Source of the DNA: Erodium maritimum
Lineage: Eukaryota > Streptophyta > Magnoliopsida > Geraniales > Geraniaceae
Direction: 5' to 3'
Length of the DNA: 64,000 bases
NCBI GenBank assembly: GCA_963921825.1
Contig: OY997591.1
Span: forward strand, 30,153,825-30,217,824
Shown: piece after piece, positions 1-11,749 of the stretch
Numbering within the stretch: the stretch's first letter is position 1
Layout: every line of letters starts with the position of its first letter
Notes under the pieces: generated by a model
The model's database searches: none
Seen by the model: only the letters and a program-made list of their open reading frames with translations
What the model was told of the DNA's origin: nothing
Position numbers and translations under genes: made by a program

Positions 1-1750
1 CGGGCTCAACAACCCCACGGGCACTCATGGCCACCCAAGACACAAACAAACAATCAACCTCCGGGCATAACCAAATGCCTCCAGTAATTCTAATGTCGAT
101 ATGTTCACTGCTCCTACGACACTACTAAGTGTCACATGCATTTCTATTGTTCGATACGTTCCTGTATCATACGACACCACCCGGTGTCGCCTGCCTTTCT
201 ATTGTTCGAAAACTTACTTAACCCACGACACCCAAGTGTCACATGCATTTCTACTGTTAACTTTCCCTAATCAGGGCCGAGATACGGCTACTTTTCCCTA
301 CCTCGTATGCTTTCCCAAAAGCTCATAACCAAGCTCCGGCGTGATCACGATCACTCGCCTAGCTTTCCCTTTCCTCTGTCGGTGGCACGATCTAATAAGA
401 ACACAATTTAAAACACTTTTAAGTTCGCAGGCATAAACTGAATTTTAATACACTTGACGCCCAAATATAACCCCGACAATGTCGATCACTCCCAACTTCC
501 CAATTACTCGACATTGTTGATAATGGGCCCGGAAAGGCCCGTTTTGCCCGACCTGGCGAATCTGCCCGGGATTGGAAAACGTCCTTCCGGGGCGCCAAAA
601 ATTCCCGTTTTCGTTTCCACGATCTTAGAATAATTCAAGGGTTCCTAAGCACTCGACGTAATCACTTTCCGACTTTCGAGTAATTTAATTCGCGTTTAAA
701 GTTTCTAAACCCGTCATTTACAACTTTTACAATTTAATTCCAAAATTCGTTCCGGGTGTGGATTAACGTCTTGGGGATCGTCCTAAACAACCCGATACCC
801 GAGCATGTGGGCCCTACCCGGCCATCCTTGGCCGTGGGTGGCTTGGGCCGGTTTTGGGCCGGTTCACCATGGTGGTGGCCGGTCCTAGCTCCGGCCAGCC
901 ACCACACACGGTGGCCGGAGCTCCCCCGAGCTTCCGGTCACCGGAAAACGTTCAATCTTCGCTCCAAAACGTCTCCAACGAACCCCACACCTCAACTCAT
1001 CCATAAACTACTAGTTTTAACCCAAACCCTAAACTTTAAACTTAACAAAACGAAAATCGGATAGGTGCTCACCGTAGAGAATGATGACGGGAGTTCGATT
1101 CTTCGATCGTTGAGACGATCCGTCGGTTGGATCGTCGAGAGATCGAAAAACCATAACCTTAGTTTCTCCTTTCTCTCTTCCTTCTCTCCTCTTTCTATCT
1201 CCTTTCTCTCTCTTCTTTTTCCTTTTTTTTTTCTTTTTTTCACAAGTGTGGCCGACCACCCTCTTCCTCTCATCTTTGTCTTGTTTCAAAAATTACCTAA
1301 CACCACCACATAATTGACATGTGGCAAGTGGGTCCCATCCCTTTAGGAAAATATCTTCTAGATATTTTTCAGTCAGATTCGCGAAATTCGGCCGTCTCGG
1401 GCCCTAAACGGGTGCCTTTTCCAAGAAATTACGAAACTTCACGGGCTACAAGGAAACGGCTCAACTAAGACCGTTGTGACGACGACTAAGCATTTTGGAT
1501 CCAAAACGGACCTCGAACGGATCAAAACGTCGCTCGGTTGACTTTTCCAGCAAAAAGTCAACCTTTCCCAAATTGGTCAGAAAGTTGCCCTGAGTCCCCC
1601 GGAACTCACTTTGGTCGATATCGGGGTCAACTTAAGTCCGGTATGACCCTCGGGGTCAAATTTAGGTTCATTTAAGTGTCTGTCCAAAAATTTTAAATTT
1701 TTCTTGTTTTTCGCCGATTTTACTGGCGTTGACCGGGCGGTGTTCTTACA
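1..1750 (-). mobile_element. G1 gypsy element, 3' LTR (left part outside window)
   Basis: This is the 3' long terminal repeat of a minus-strand Ty3/gypsy element. Its inner edge is the plus-strand string GTTCTTACA at 1742-1750 (TGTAAGAAC on the coding strand), directly next to a polypurine tract. It matches the other G1 LTR at 9231-11749 from about 10320 onward, so roughly the first 1.1 kb lies left of the window. It keeps a segment of about 350 bp (near 1125-1475) that the partner LTR lacks. Short ORFs here, including Lys/Arg-rich ones around 1000-1290, follow purine-rich repeats and are not genes. Confidence 0.9.
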
Positions 1751-1766
1751 ATCTACCCCCTTAAAG
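1751..1766 (-). other. G1 polypurine tract
   Basis: The coding strand reads TTTAAGGGGGTAGAT immediately before the TGTAAG start of the 3' LTR. This is the usual place and composition of the plus-strand primer for reverse transcription. The same tract precedes the 3' LTRs of G2 and G3. Confidence 0.8.
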
Positions 1767-1784
1767 GAAATTCGTCCGTGAAAT

Positions 1785-3310
1785 TTAAAAAAAACGTACC
1801 TCCGGAGTCGAACAGATCAGGGTACTTCGCGCGAACCTCGTCCTCGCGTTCCCAAGTCGACTCAGCCCCGTGGTGCCTCCACTACACCCGTACCAGGCGG
1901 ATGACCTTGACACGCAGGACCTGCTCCCGTGTGTCCATGATTCGAACCAGCTGCTTCTCATAGGAGACATCGTCAGCCACCTCGATATCTGCCCACTCAA
2001 TGACGTGGGAGGGGTCCGCATTGTACTGCCGCAACTGGGACACGTTGAAGACGTTATGAACTCTCCCAAGTTGTGGTGGTAACGTCAGACGATAGGCCAC
2101 TGCTCCCACTCTGCTCAAGATCTCGAAAGGGCCAATGTACCGCGGGGCTAACTTGCCCCCGCTGCGTCTGAACCCTACCAGTCCCTTCCTCGGGCTCACC
2201 TTCAGGAACACGTGATCACCAACTGCGAACTCGAGAGGTCGGCGTCGTCTGTCGGCATAGCTCTTCTGCCGACTCTGTGCGGTCTTCAACCGCTCGCGTA
2301 TCAGCGCGACCTTCTCTGTTGTCTCTCGGACAAGATCTGGCCCCAGCAGACTCTTGTCCCCCACCTCTGCCCAGCAATTTGGCGACCGACACGGCCTACC
2401 ATACAACGCTTCAAACGGTGCCATCCTAATACTGGCCTGGAAGCTGTTGTTGTAGGCGAACTCGACCAACGGCATGTGGGTTTCCCATGATCCCCTGAAG
2501 TCCAGCACACATGCCCGCAACATGTCTTCCAAGATCTGAATAGTGCGCTCGGACTGACCGTCTGTCTGGGGATGGTGTGTTGTACTGAGTAGAACCTCGG
2601 TCCCCTACGCAATCTGCAGACTCGGCCAAAATATGGACGTGAAACGAGGATCCCTGTCAGACACTATCGACACAAGGACCCCATGGAGACACACTATCTC
2701 CTGAATGTACAGGCTGCTCAACTTGTCGACCGGATCAGTCATCCTCGGTATGCGACTTGGTCAACCGATCGACTACTACCCATACGGCGTCGTGTCCCTT
2801 CGGCGATCTCGGCAGTCCACTCACGAAGTCCATCGTGATATGCTCCTACTTCCACTGGGCAATCGGCAGTGGCTGCAATAATCCGGCGGGACGCTGATGT
2901 TCGGCCTTCACTTGCTGGCAGACGAGACACCTCGACACAAATTCCGCGACCGCTCTCCGCATCCCACTCCACCAGAAGTGCCGCCTGATGTCACGGTACA
3001 TCTTGGTGCCACCCGGGTGCACTGTAAGACGGGAATGATGTGACTCTCGCAACACGTTGTCTCTACAGTTGCCTGGCACAAATAACCCTCTTCGATACCG
3101 TAACCCCCAATCAGCACTGAGTTCCCAGCCTACCACCTCGTCACCGCTGACGACTCTCGCTCGGATCTCTAACGTCTCGACGTCCTCCGACTGCACCTCC
3201 AACACTCGGGCAAGTAGTGAGGGCTGAGCCACCAGTGAGCACATGGCCACGCCACCAGTAATCTCCTCTAGCTCAAGCCCGAACATGCTCAGTTCCCCTA
3301 TCATGTCCAC
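1785..3310 (-). pseudogene. G1 integrase region, broken
   Basis: This is the C-terminal third of a Ty3/gypsy pol on the minus strand. The piece at 3310-2846 has the HHCC zinc-binding head (H..H, then CLVCQQVK) that precedes a gypsy integrase. It stops where a Trp codon has become TAG, just before the DFVSGLPRSPKG core start. The core from 2840 to 2535 is frameshifted. The frame at 2532-1882 resumes with [15 protein letters not shown] and continues into the C-terminal domain (VFNVSQLRQY..., VIEWADIEV). An in-frame TAG ends it about 25 codons before the normal end seen in G3 (TWERKDKVRTKCPDLF). It cannot give a full integrase. Confidence 0.85.
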
Positions 3311-5175
3311 TCTCGGACTGATATTCTAGCAAGACTCATAACTGACTTCCTACTCAAGGCGTCAGCGACAACATTCGCCTTACCCGGATGGTAGTGTAGA
3401 TCAAAGTCGTACTCCTCAAGTAACTCCATCCATCGCCGCTGGCGCATGTTCAGGTCTCGTTGGGAAAAGATGTACTTGAGGCTCTTGTGGTCCGAGAACA
3501 CCTGAAATCCCTCGCCATACAGATAATACCGCCAGCCCTTTAGCGCGAACACGACTGCTGCTAGCTCCAAGTCATGGGTAGGATAGTTGCGCTCGTGTGT
3601 CTTCAACTGCCTGGAGCCATAAGCAACAACTCTACCCAACTGCATCAGTACACAGCCCAGTCCTTCCCCGGATGCGTCACAATAGACCTCATACACGATC
3701 CCTCGCTCTGGCACTACCAATACTGGAGCGGTAGTCAGACGAGTCTTCAACTCCGTGAACACACGTTCATAATCCTCTGTCCACACAAACCCGACTCCCT
3801 TGCGCGTCAACAGAGTCATCGGCGCGGCTAGTCGCGCAAAGTCTTGGACAAACCGCCGATAATAGCCTGCCAACCCCAGAAAGCTGCGGATCTTGAAGAC
3901 ACTCGTGGGCCGTGCCCACTTCGAAACCGCATCGATCTTCGACGGATCGACCAGTATACTGTCACGGGATACAATGTGACCGAGGAATTTCACCTCAGCG
4001 AGCCAAAACTCGCACTTCTCCAGATTGGCATATAGCTGATGCGTGCGCAACAGGGTCAGAACAGTCCTCAGATGTCCCTCATGTGCCGCCTCGTTCTGCG
4101 AGTAGATCATGATGTCGTCTACGAACACCACCACAAACTGATCTAAGAATGGCCGAAATATACTGTTCATCAGATCCATGAACGCTGTAGGTGCGTTCGT
4201 CATTCCAAACGGCATCACCAAGAACTCGTAATGCCCATAGCATGTCTGGAATGCAGTCTTTGCGATGTCCCCCTCTTGGACTCGCAACTGGTAATATCCG
4301 GATTGCAGATCGATCTTCGAGAAATAGGTCGACCCTCTCAACTGGTCGAACAAGTCGTCAATCCTCAGCATCGGGTATCGGTTCTTCACCGTAACCCGGT
4401 TCAGCTTCCGGTAATCTATACACATCTGAAGCTCTCCACTCTTCTTCTTCACGAAGAGTGCTGGTGCTCCCCACGGCGATACGCTCGGACGGATAAATCC
4501 CTTCTCCTGAAGCTCCTCGAGCTGACGCTTCAGATCGGTCAACTCTGCCGGCGCAAACCTGTAAGGCGCCATCGATATCGTTGCCGTTCCCGGCACCAGG
4601 TCAATTCCGAACTCCACCTCACGTTCTGGTGGAAACCAGCTCAACTCCTCAAGAAAGACCTCGGGGAACTCGCACACCACTCGCGGTAACTCTCGGCTTT
4701 GCACGGCCGATACTTCCTCCACTGCGGACAACGCCGACAGGGGAACCCCGCTCTTACTACCCAGAACACACGTCACCTTCGTGTTGCCTGCTGACACTGT
4801 CACTCGTCGCCTATAGCAGTCGATATTGACTCGGTAATTCGCCAGCCAATCCATTCCCAAGATCACGTCAAAGGTCGTCATTCCCAGCACGAGAAGGTCA
4901 CTAGTGCAATGACAGTCTGCGACTCTAACTTCGCAGGCACGACAAACCCTAGTCAACAACACATCACCCCCAACTGGGGTGTCCAGGCACAGGGGTGGAC
5001 TCAACGGCTCTAAACTCAGCCCCAACCTCTCAGCACAACTCGACAAAATAAACGAGTGCAACGCCCCAGTATCAAATAAGAATAACGCCCATAAATGATA
5101 CAATAAACACGTACCCTGAATGGTCTCGCGGTAGGTAGTGGATCCTGTGGCCCGGGAGTCGGTAACTGCGTACAC
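3301..5175 (-). CDS. G1 protease-reverse transcriptase-RNase H, uninterrupted frame
   Basis: A 624-codon open frame forms the enzymatic middle of a Ty3/gypsy polyprotein. In order it holds the aspartic protease (FDTGALHSF near residue 35), the reverse transcriptase ([31 protein letters not shown], catalytic FVDDIMIYS near residue 335) and RNase H ([20 protein letters not shown], ending at [11 protein letters not shown]). The Met at 5175 is probably not the true start. The frame would normally continue from gag, but a stop between the gag zinc knuckles and this ORF separates them. Its intactness contrasts with the broken flanks. It overlaps the integrase fragment by a few bases at its 3' end. 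Family assignment is firm; activity is doubtful. Confidence 0.85.
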   Translation of the reverse strand: MYAVTDSRATGSTTYRETIQGTCLLYHLWALFLFDTGALHSFILSSCAERLGLSLEPLSPPLCLDTPVGGDVLLTRVCRACEVRVADCHCTSDLLVLGMTTFDVILGMDWLANYRVNIDCYRRRVTVSAGNTKVTCVLGSKSGVPLSALSAVEEVSAVQSRELPRVVCEFPEVFLEELSWFPPEREVEFGIDLVPGTATISMAPYRFAPAELTDLKRQLEELQEKGFIRPSVSPWGAPALFVKKKSGELQMCIDYRKLNRVTVKNRYPMLRIDDLFDQLRGSTYFSKIDLQSGYYQLRVQEGDIAKTAFQTCYGHYEFLVMPFGMTNAPTAFMDLMNSIFRPFLDQFVVVFVDDIMIYSQNEAAHEGHLRTVLTLLRTHQLYANLEKCEFWLAEVKFLGHIVSRDSILVDPSKIDAVSKWARPTSVFKIRSFLGLAGYYRRFVQDFARLAAPMTLLTRKGVGFVWTEDYERVFTELKTRLTTAPVLVVPERGIVYEVYCDASGEGLGCVLMQLGRVVAYGSRQLKTHERNYPTHDLELAAVVFALKGWRYYLYGEGFQVFSDHKSLKYIFSQRDLNMRQRRWMELLEEYDFDLHYHPGKANVVADALSRKSVMSLARISVREWT

Positions 5176-5343
5176 TCTTCCCTGTGACGCCTGCTGCCTC
5201 TGACCCGGCGCACTGACTGCTGGATATCCAGATCTCTACTGCTGTCTCGGAACTGGCGCGCTCGTGGACGGCTGCGAGAACCTCGACGGCTGACTCTGAC
5301 GCTGGCAAACCCTGGGTGACTACACGGTATGCGACTGCTGCGG

Positions 5344-6585
5344 TCATTGCGCTGACGTTGTCCCAATCGGCTCACGGCACCTTGTAACAGTGTGCCCAAC
5401 CCGGTCGCACCGGAAACACTTGAGCTCGTCGGCCCTCGGCCCCGTGCCCTGGCCTGCCCGGCTGATCACTGGTAGCGCCGCGGTCCCTCCTCCCATTGGA
5501 CACTCTCGATGCATATGGCCTGGATGCCCGCAGGTAAAGCATGGCGGCCCCCTCTCTAAAGCGACTGGCCCCACTAAAGCCACCGACCCCATCTTTCTCG
5601 CTCCGCCCTGCTGAGCCTGTGGCCGAAAGAACCCCGTGGTCCTCTGTCTCCTCGGATCTCGGGACTCGGACGGCCCCGCAACACTGGTCGGCCTCTATCG
5701 AACCTCACGGGTTCTCGCTGCCTCTCGGAGACCCTGCTCCACTGTCTCTGCAGTGTCTACGAGCTCTGAGTACTCCCACAACCTCAGGGCGAGAACTCGA
5801 TCCCGAATCACCGGCCTCAGCCCCCCCTCGAACCGCTGGCAACAGTTCAGCTCTGTCGCCACCATTTCTGGTGCAAATCGAGTCAGGGCCGTGAATCTGG
5901 CCTCATACTCTGCCATTGACGCCAAGTCCTGTTGCATTTCCAGGAACTGCTGATGTCGGTCCATCCTGGCCGACTCGGGGAAATACGGCGCCAGAAAGAC
6001 CGTCTGGAAGATACCGTAGTCGTGCCCAACTCTGTCCCGTACGCGCCCCCACTAGTGGTAGGCGCTGTCCCTCAGCTGATGAGTTGCAAAGGGCACTCTG
6101 CTGCGACCATCCTCGATGCCTGAAGTGTCTATGTCCCGAGTGACCTGCTCCAGCCATCTCTCGGCTAGGTCGGGGTTTGGTTCCCCGACAAATGTGGGTA
6201 TGCCCAGCTTCAGGAAGTCTAGCAGTGTCCGGGCAGTATGGCCTTCGGCCTGAACGGGCATCGCTGGAACGGCTGCTGTCTCTGGAGCTGGCGATGCAGA
6301 CTCTCTACTGGCAATGATCGCCACCAAACTCTGCACCGTCCTGGTCAGCTCGTCCAGAGCGGTCGTAGTGGGAGGGTCTGCGACCGGCGGGACGCTGGGC
6401 GTGCCCGCAGATGGTCCCACGTCGCTCCTCCTATCCTCTCCGACAAGAGTACCCTGGGCTTCCGCGGACTCAGCGGGTTCGACGGTGGGCATCCGTCCTG
6501 GTGCCCCTGCTGACCGTCCCCTCCTGCCACGCGTGGGCGCCCGTCCCCGTGTCACGGCTGATCGTCCTCGCCTGCCACGAGCCAT
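5344..6585 (-). pseudogene. G1 gag, frameshifted
   Basis: This is the gag gene of the minus-strand gypsy element in three frames. The start MARGRRGRSA at 6585 matches the G2 gag start at 31373, which fixes the initiation codon. The pieces are an N-terminal part with the beginning of the capsid domain (6585-6052, RWLEQVTRDIDTSG), a capsid part (5964-5695, QDLASMAEYEARFTALTRF) and the nucleocapsid (5592-5344). The nucleocapsid has two CCHC knuckles, CFTCGHPGHMHREC and CFRCDRVGHTVTRC, both with all four ligands. At least two frameshifts and a stop before the protease break it. Confidence 0.85.
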
Positions 6586-6844
6586 GTGGTCGGTATCCTC
6601 TACACGGATACACGCAAACGTTTAGTTTGCAAACTTAAATAACGATGACGTGCTCTATATACTAGTGTTCACACGGTCTACGCCTACTCTAAAGTACTCG
6701 CTACTAAAACGTCACCCTACTTACGTCATTAAAACCTCAATTACTAGAACACGTAAGGGAAACCTCAAAGCGACCCGACACACTCGTGAACCGCGTCACG
6801 CAATAACAACACGAAAAATACGTAATCAAGACGGTGGAAAAGAC

Positions 6845-6962
6845 AGGCATCACGGATCCGTGACAGACCCCGTCACGGTTGGGGTCACGGAGCCGTGACG
6901 AAGGCCCTAAAATTGCCAAAACGCGTTGCTCCGTCACGGATCCATGACAGGGTCCGTGACAC
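6845..6962. repeat. Palindrome cluster in G1 leader
   Basis: About 118 bp hold repeated 16-bp near-palindromes of the form GTCACGGATCCGTGAC and degenerate versions (GGAGCCGTGAC, CCGTCACGGATCCATGAC, GGGTCCGTGAC). They can pair within or between copies. I see no such cluster in the G2 or G3 leaders. Confidence 0.7.
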
Positions 6963-7119
6963 TCGCGCATGCCTGTTTTCCAAAATCGTTTCAAACTCGA
7001 TCCTTACCCCTTTTTAACCCTAAAAAAAGCCTTAAACGACACACACGTTCGACCACCAATTTAACAAACACACGCACAACGACTCACAGACAAAATCAAG
7101 TCACCCAACCTCAATCACA

Positions 7120-7230
7120 AGCCGACAAGGCCAACCAACATCAACAGACGCCCACCGGGCCAACCAAAATCGAAACAGGCCCACAGGGCCAATCAAAATC
7201 AAAAACACGCCCACAGGGCCAACACGGTCC
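7120..7230 (-). repeat. Leader tandem repeat, about 30-bp units (G1)
   Basis: Three to four imperfect copies of a unit centred on GCCCACAGGGCCAA-type sequence. The same unit in the opposite orientation occurs five times in G2 (27385-27560) and four times in G3 (44578-44715), so it is a family trait of the leader. Confidence 0.65.
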
Positions 7231-7512
7231 AGGCGTCCCCGAACTACATTATACCCACTTGATGTCAACACCGTCACGTTTGACTACAGGAGCGCTCCTG
7301 AGTCGAGTCGCGACAGCTTAAAAACATTTCACGCAACAACACACAATCAGTATGCCAGTAATAATAATACTGCACATACACACAATCACAAACAGGACTC
7401 AAGTCCCTACGGGTCTACACACGGTTTCCGACTTGCGTACCCAACGCACAACGGGACTTTTACTAACTCGACTCTCCCCACCTAATTGACGTACATTCCA
7501 AGGTGTGATACA

Positions 7513-9200
7513 TGTTGGGTCTCGAGGTAGGGTTGGAGATGAACCAACTCGCAGTGGAAAATCAATGAAAACCAAGAGACGATTAAAACCATGAAACAAC
7601 TAACAAAGAATGGATTCACAAGAGAAAAATTCAGCACTAGTTCTTACCAAAACAAGAACACCGGTTAACGAATGATTGGCTTGAGTCTCCAAGACGCCTA
7701 CGTATCCACATGGGAATCAAAGCCATGTAGTTCTTCTCTTTGAGGACTCAAGAACACAAACATGGAGGTGGAAACTAGCCAAACCCGAAATGGCCATGGA
7801 AGAGGGAGAGAAAATGTGTTTCCTATTCTTGTCTTGTGTTTGTTATGTTGAAAAAAGATGACTTAAACATAACAAAACCCATACTTGTCCAACTAAAGGC
7901 ATGGGACAAGTATGGTGTCAAGTAAGGTGTAAATAGGACAAAGTATGGCAAGACAAGATTGGGTTAGGTGGTGAATCACCAACACCTTAATCCTTGTCTT
8001 GCTTACTTAGTACTAATTAATCAAGACTTGATTAATTAGTTCCATGGGCCTTGGTTGCATGGGCCTTTCATGGGCCTCTTGGAACATGGCCCGTGGCCAT
8101 TTCTAACGAGGTCCCGTGATTCGCTCATCGCCTCCAAGCCTTCCATACCGGAAATGTCCAACATTATCCGACGCGATCAATCCCAAGACTCCAAGCCTTG
8201 TCTCGATCCGTAAAGTCCTATTCACGTACGGGCACATGACCCAAAACCCAGTTTTGGTCATGTCCCGAGACAACTCCCTTTTGGCCATTCTCCATAAATG
8301 TGTCAATGAGTTTCATCCTTCGGTGTGACCCTTAGGTTTATGCATGTCAATAGATCAACGTAAAATCCCATTTTACTTGATCCTATTTAAGTGGAAACTA
8401 ACGAGACTTTAGTATTGCCTGACACTGCATAACGAATCGACCCTGTCGATTCTAACCTTTCCGTCATCCCTGTCATTATCCTTTTATCTCCGATATCCTG
8501 ATTGAGATAAGGCATAGAGCCGTCATCCTTATTATTCTCAATCACTGTTCCTTGATATGTGAGATGACTGAAGATATGATACCCAGTATCATGTGCATGG
8601 CCATGCTATTCTTTCAGTCACTCTCGATCAAGCGGCCGAGAACCGATATCTTTCCCATACCTCAGTATGAGGGATAAATCCCTTAGCCGCCTTTCGTGTC
8701 ACTCATGTAGCCCGTCCCCAAGCCAATCCTGGCCGTTATGGAAGCCCTGTTACGGACAACGTTAGGCTCAGGTCAAACTCAGTTGTTGACTACATAGCGA
8801 TCACAAAGACTCATTGGTCTAAGGATACATGACAAGCTACAACACTGAATATGTTCATGACTTAATCTATGGCACATATTCAGGGCGGGTCGTCCAATAT
8901 CATGTCCCACATGATATCTATGATCAGACTCCGGAATCCCATTCCAATGACTAATAGAACGTAAGCCATAAAGAGCCATCTTTCATACTAGTCGCTTCTA
9001 GTGAAGCTTTGTTGACTAGGGACCCATCGAGTGTGATCTATCTCGATCTATGGTTCTATTCGCATGGTGGGCATAGATCAGAGCACACATCGATATATTA
9101 CTCCAACACATAAGTAATATAAAGCCGCTTTAATTTTATTGCTAACGATGATATATACATTTGGGCATTTAGGATTGAACTACGGGCACTAAGACTAACA
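7513..9200 (-). mobile_element. Solo copia LTR inserted in G1 leader
   Basis: A complete 1688-bp LTR of the same family as C1, C2 and C3, reading TGTTGGGTCTCGAGG on the plus strand and ending in GACTAACA. It is flanked by ATACA (7508-7512) and ATACC (9201-9205), a 5-bp target duplication with one mismatch. There is no internal region beside it, so it is a solo LTR, as unequal recombination leaves. Short ORFs at 8103-8306 and 8779-8979 recur in every LTR copy and are LTR sequence, not genes. Confidence 0.9.
8013..8039. repeat. 27-bp palindrome in the copia LTR
   Basis: CTAATTAATCAAG, one central base, then CTTGATTAATTAG: a perfect inverted repeat. It is conserved in the other copies of this LTR (near 39044-39070, 51604, 55768, 62553 and 63839), although surrounding bases vary. 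Confidence 0.85.
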
Positions 9201-9215
9201 ATACCAAGCTATCAC

Positions 9216-9227
9216 GCTCTAATACCA
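9216..9227 (-). other. G1 primer-binding site (initiator Met tRNA)
   Basis: On the coding strand TGGTATTAGAGC lies three bases after the 5' LTR end. It matches TGGTATCAGAGC, complementary to the 3' end of plant initiator-Met tRNA, with one C-to-T change. A partial second copy (AGCTTGGTAT) follows at 9201-9210. Confidence 0.75.
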
Positions 9228-9230
9228 AGC

Positions 9231-11749
9231 TGTCACGCCCCAAATTCAGTAGAATCGAACTCGGAACGCGAACGATAAAACAATAAAACCATTTTCAAAC
9301 CTTTTCAAAGAATCGCTTAAAATCACCATTTAGTTAATCAAAATAATAATTTACAACTCAGAAGAACGTCCAAAACAAGTGGACAAAAGACAAGGCGTAC
9401 GTCGCTAAACTCAAAAGAAAACCCGGACTCCCGCTCCCAGCTCTTCAAGCTTTGAGAGCTCACCCAGTCCGTCTCGCGACCAGTACCTGTAGGAAAAGCA
9501 ACTAGGGGTGAGCGTTCGTTCACCACCACGGATACCAGACTGACTACAACATACTAGCAGACAATGCCGGAAACACCAACAACAAACCAAACACCGGGGA
9601 CTACTATCCCCAACTCAAGTAACCCGACTGACACACAACTGTTACTTTCCCCAACCGACTCAATACTCGGACACGTAATGTAGACCCGACACGACGATCA
9701 CGACTTCCACCAAAGACACAAAAGATGACCACGCACCACCCAAAATCACAAAGGATCGCACACCAAACAAGATCGCAAAGGATCGCACTCCAGCTGCTCA
9801 GTGCCGGTTGCTAACCGGCTGGGCTCGAGCCTGCCCACGCAACTTCCCCGACACTCAGTTGGATCAGGCGGTCGACCTGTCGACGATGTATAAAGCCATA
9901 CTTTTCCGATAGCTGGTTGGAAGGGGAGTCGCCCTCATCGCCAAAGAAGACGCTCAACCTTACCGATCCCTGTCGGAAGGCTAGCCAATACCCACGCAAC
10001 TTTTCCTGACACGCAGTCGGATCAGGCGGTCGACCTGTCTCTCTCAACCTCAGGCAACCACAACCCCAATCACAAAAAAAGTTCAACAAACAGTAACCAC
10101 ACAGGTTTAGCACTCCACATGCACTCATGGCCACCCAAGACGCCAACAGTAAAACACGGGCTCAACAACCCCACGAGCACTCATGGCCACCCAAGACACC
10201 AACAATAAAACACGGGCTCAACAACCCCACGGGCACTCGTGGCCACCCAAGACACCAACAGTAAAACACGGGCTCAACAACCCCACGGGCACTCACGGCC
10301 ACCCAAGACACCAACAGTAAAACACAGGTTCAACAACCCCACGGGCACTCATGGCCACCCAAGACACAAACAAACAATCAACCTCCGGGCATAACCAAAT
10401 GCCTCCAGTAATTCTAATATCGATAAGTTCACTGCTCCTACGACACTACTAAGTGTCACATGCATTTCTATTGTACGATACATTCTCGTACCATACGACA
10501 CCACCCGGTGTCGCCTGTCTTTCTATTGTTCGACAACTTACTTAACCCACGATACCCAAGTGTCACATGCATTTCTACTGTTAACTTTCCCTAATCAGGG
10601 CTGAGATACGGCTACTTTTCCCTACCTCGTATTCTTTCCCAAAAGCTCACAACCAAGCTCCGGCGTGATCACGATCACTCGCCTAGCTTTCCCTTTCCTC
10701 TATCGGTGGCACGATCTAATAAGAACACAATTTAAAACACTTTTAAGTTCGCAGGCATAAACTGAATTTTAATACACTTGACGCCCAAATATAACCCCGA
10801 CAATGTCGATCACTCCCAACTTCCCAATTACTCAACATTGTCGATAATGGGCCCGGAAAGGCCCGTTTCGCCCGACCCGGCGAATCTGCCCGGGATTGGA
10901 AAACGTCCTTCCGGGGCTCCGAAAATTCCTGTTTTCGTTTCCACGATCTTAGAATAATTCAAGGGTTCCTAAGCACTCGACGGAATCACTTTCCGACTTC
11001 CGAGTAATTTAATTCGCGTTTAAAGTTTCTAAACCCGTCATTTACTACTTTTACAATTTAATTCCAAAATTCATTCCGGGTGTGGATGAACGACTTGGGG
11101 ATCGTCCTAAACCACCCGAACACGAAAACCCAATACCCGAGAATGTGGGCCCCACCCGGCCATCCTTGGCCGTGGGTGGCTTGGGCCGGTTTTGGGCCGG
11201 TTCACCATGGTGGTGGCTGGTCCTAGCTTCGGCCAGCCACCACACACGGTGGCCGAAGCTACCCCGAGCTTCCAGTCACCGGAAAACGTTCAATCTTCGC
11301 TCCAAAACGTCTCCAACGAACCCCACACCTCAACTCATCCATAAACTACTAGTTTTAACCCAAACCCTAAACTTTAAACTTAACAAAACGAAAATCGGAT
11401 AGGTGCTCACCGTAGAGAATGATGACGGGAGCTCGATTCTTCGATCGTTGAGACGATCCGTCTCAACGATCGCTGTGACGACGGCTAAGCTTTTTGGATC
11501 CAAAACAGACCTCGAACAGACCAAAACGTCGCTCGGTTGACTTTTCCAGCAAAAAGTCAACATTTCCCAAATTGGTCAGAAAGTTGCCCTGAGTCCCCCG
11601 GAACTCACTTTGGTCGATATCGGGGTCAACTTAAGTCCGGTATGACCCTCGGGGTCAAATTTAGGTTCATTTAAGTGTCTGTCCAAATTTTTTAAATATT
11701 TCCTGTTTTTCGCCGATATGAGTGGCGTTGACCGGGCGTGGTTCTTACA
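9231..11749 (-). mobile_element. G1 gypsy element, 5' LTR
   Basis: A complete 2519-bp LTR, TGTCACGCCCC to GTTCTTACA on the plus strand. Compared with the 3' LTR at 1-1750 it lacks about 350 bp; the join near 11455-11475 sits at an inverted repeat of GAGACGATC. It holds a 57-58-bp minisatellite at 10100-10369 and the conserved hairpin module at about 9490-9525. The outer edge at 11749 cuts into a FAR1-like sequence. The other edge of the element is outside the window, so the target duplication cannot be read. Confidence 0.9.
10100..10369 (-). repeat. LTR minisatellite, 57-58-bp units, about 4 copies
   Basis: Tandem units containing CACGGGCTCAACAACCCCAC and ACTCATGGCCACCCAAGAC. Related arrays, differing in copy number, occur in every gypsy LTR of this window. 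Confidence 0.85.

Larger units (their letters stand above)
6586..7512 (-). other. G1 untranslated leader
   Basis: This is leader sequence between gag and the (interrupted) primer site. It has no credible ORF. It contains a cluster of GTCACGG/CCGTGAC palindromes at about 6845-6962. It also has short tandem copies of a unit of about 30 bp around GGCCCACAGGGCC at 7120-7230, the reverse complement of the GGTTGGCCCGGTGGGCG repeats in the G2 and G3 leaders. A copia LTR is inserted at its 5' end. Confidence 0.7.

Noticed and set aside
992..1289. Lys/Arg/Glu-rich ORFs near a purine run
   Set aside because: Translation of a GA-rich low-complexity tract in the LTR.
5016..5399. Overlapping frame after the gag knuckles present in both G1 (5016-5399) and G2 (32510-32851)
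   Set aside because: It is conserved only because the two elements are closely related. The true frame continues from the zinc knuckles into the protease, as shown by matching residues in both copies.
8103..8306. Small ORF repeated in every copia LTR (MNRTLRIETRLGVLGLIASD type), also the 66-codon one starting MALYGLRSVSHWNG
   Set aside because: They lie wholly inside the LTR, lack recognisable domains and vary in start position. LTR sequence identity explains their recurrence.
9216..9227. tRNA gene at TGGTATCAGAGC-type sites
   Set aside because: Only the 3' complement of the tRNA is present, directly at LTR edges. There is no cloverleaf. They are primer sites.
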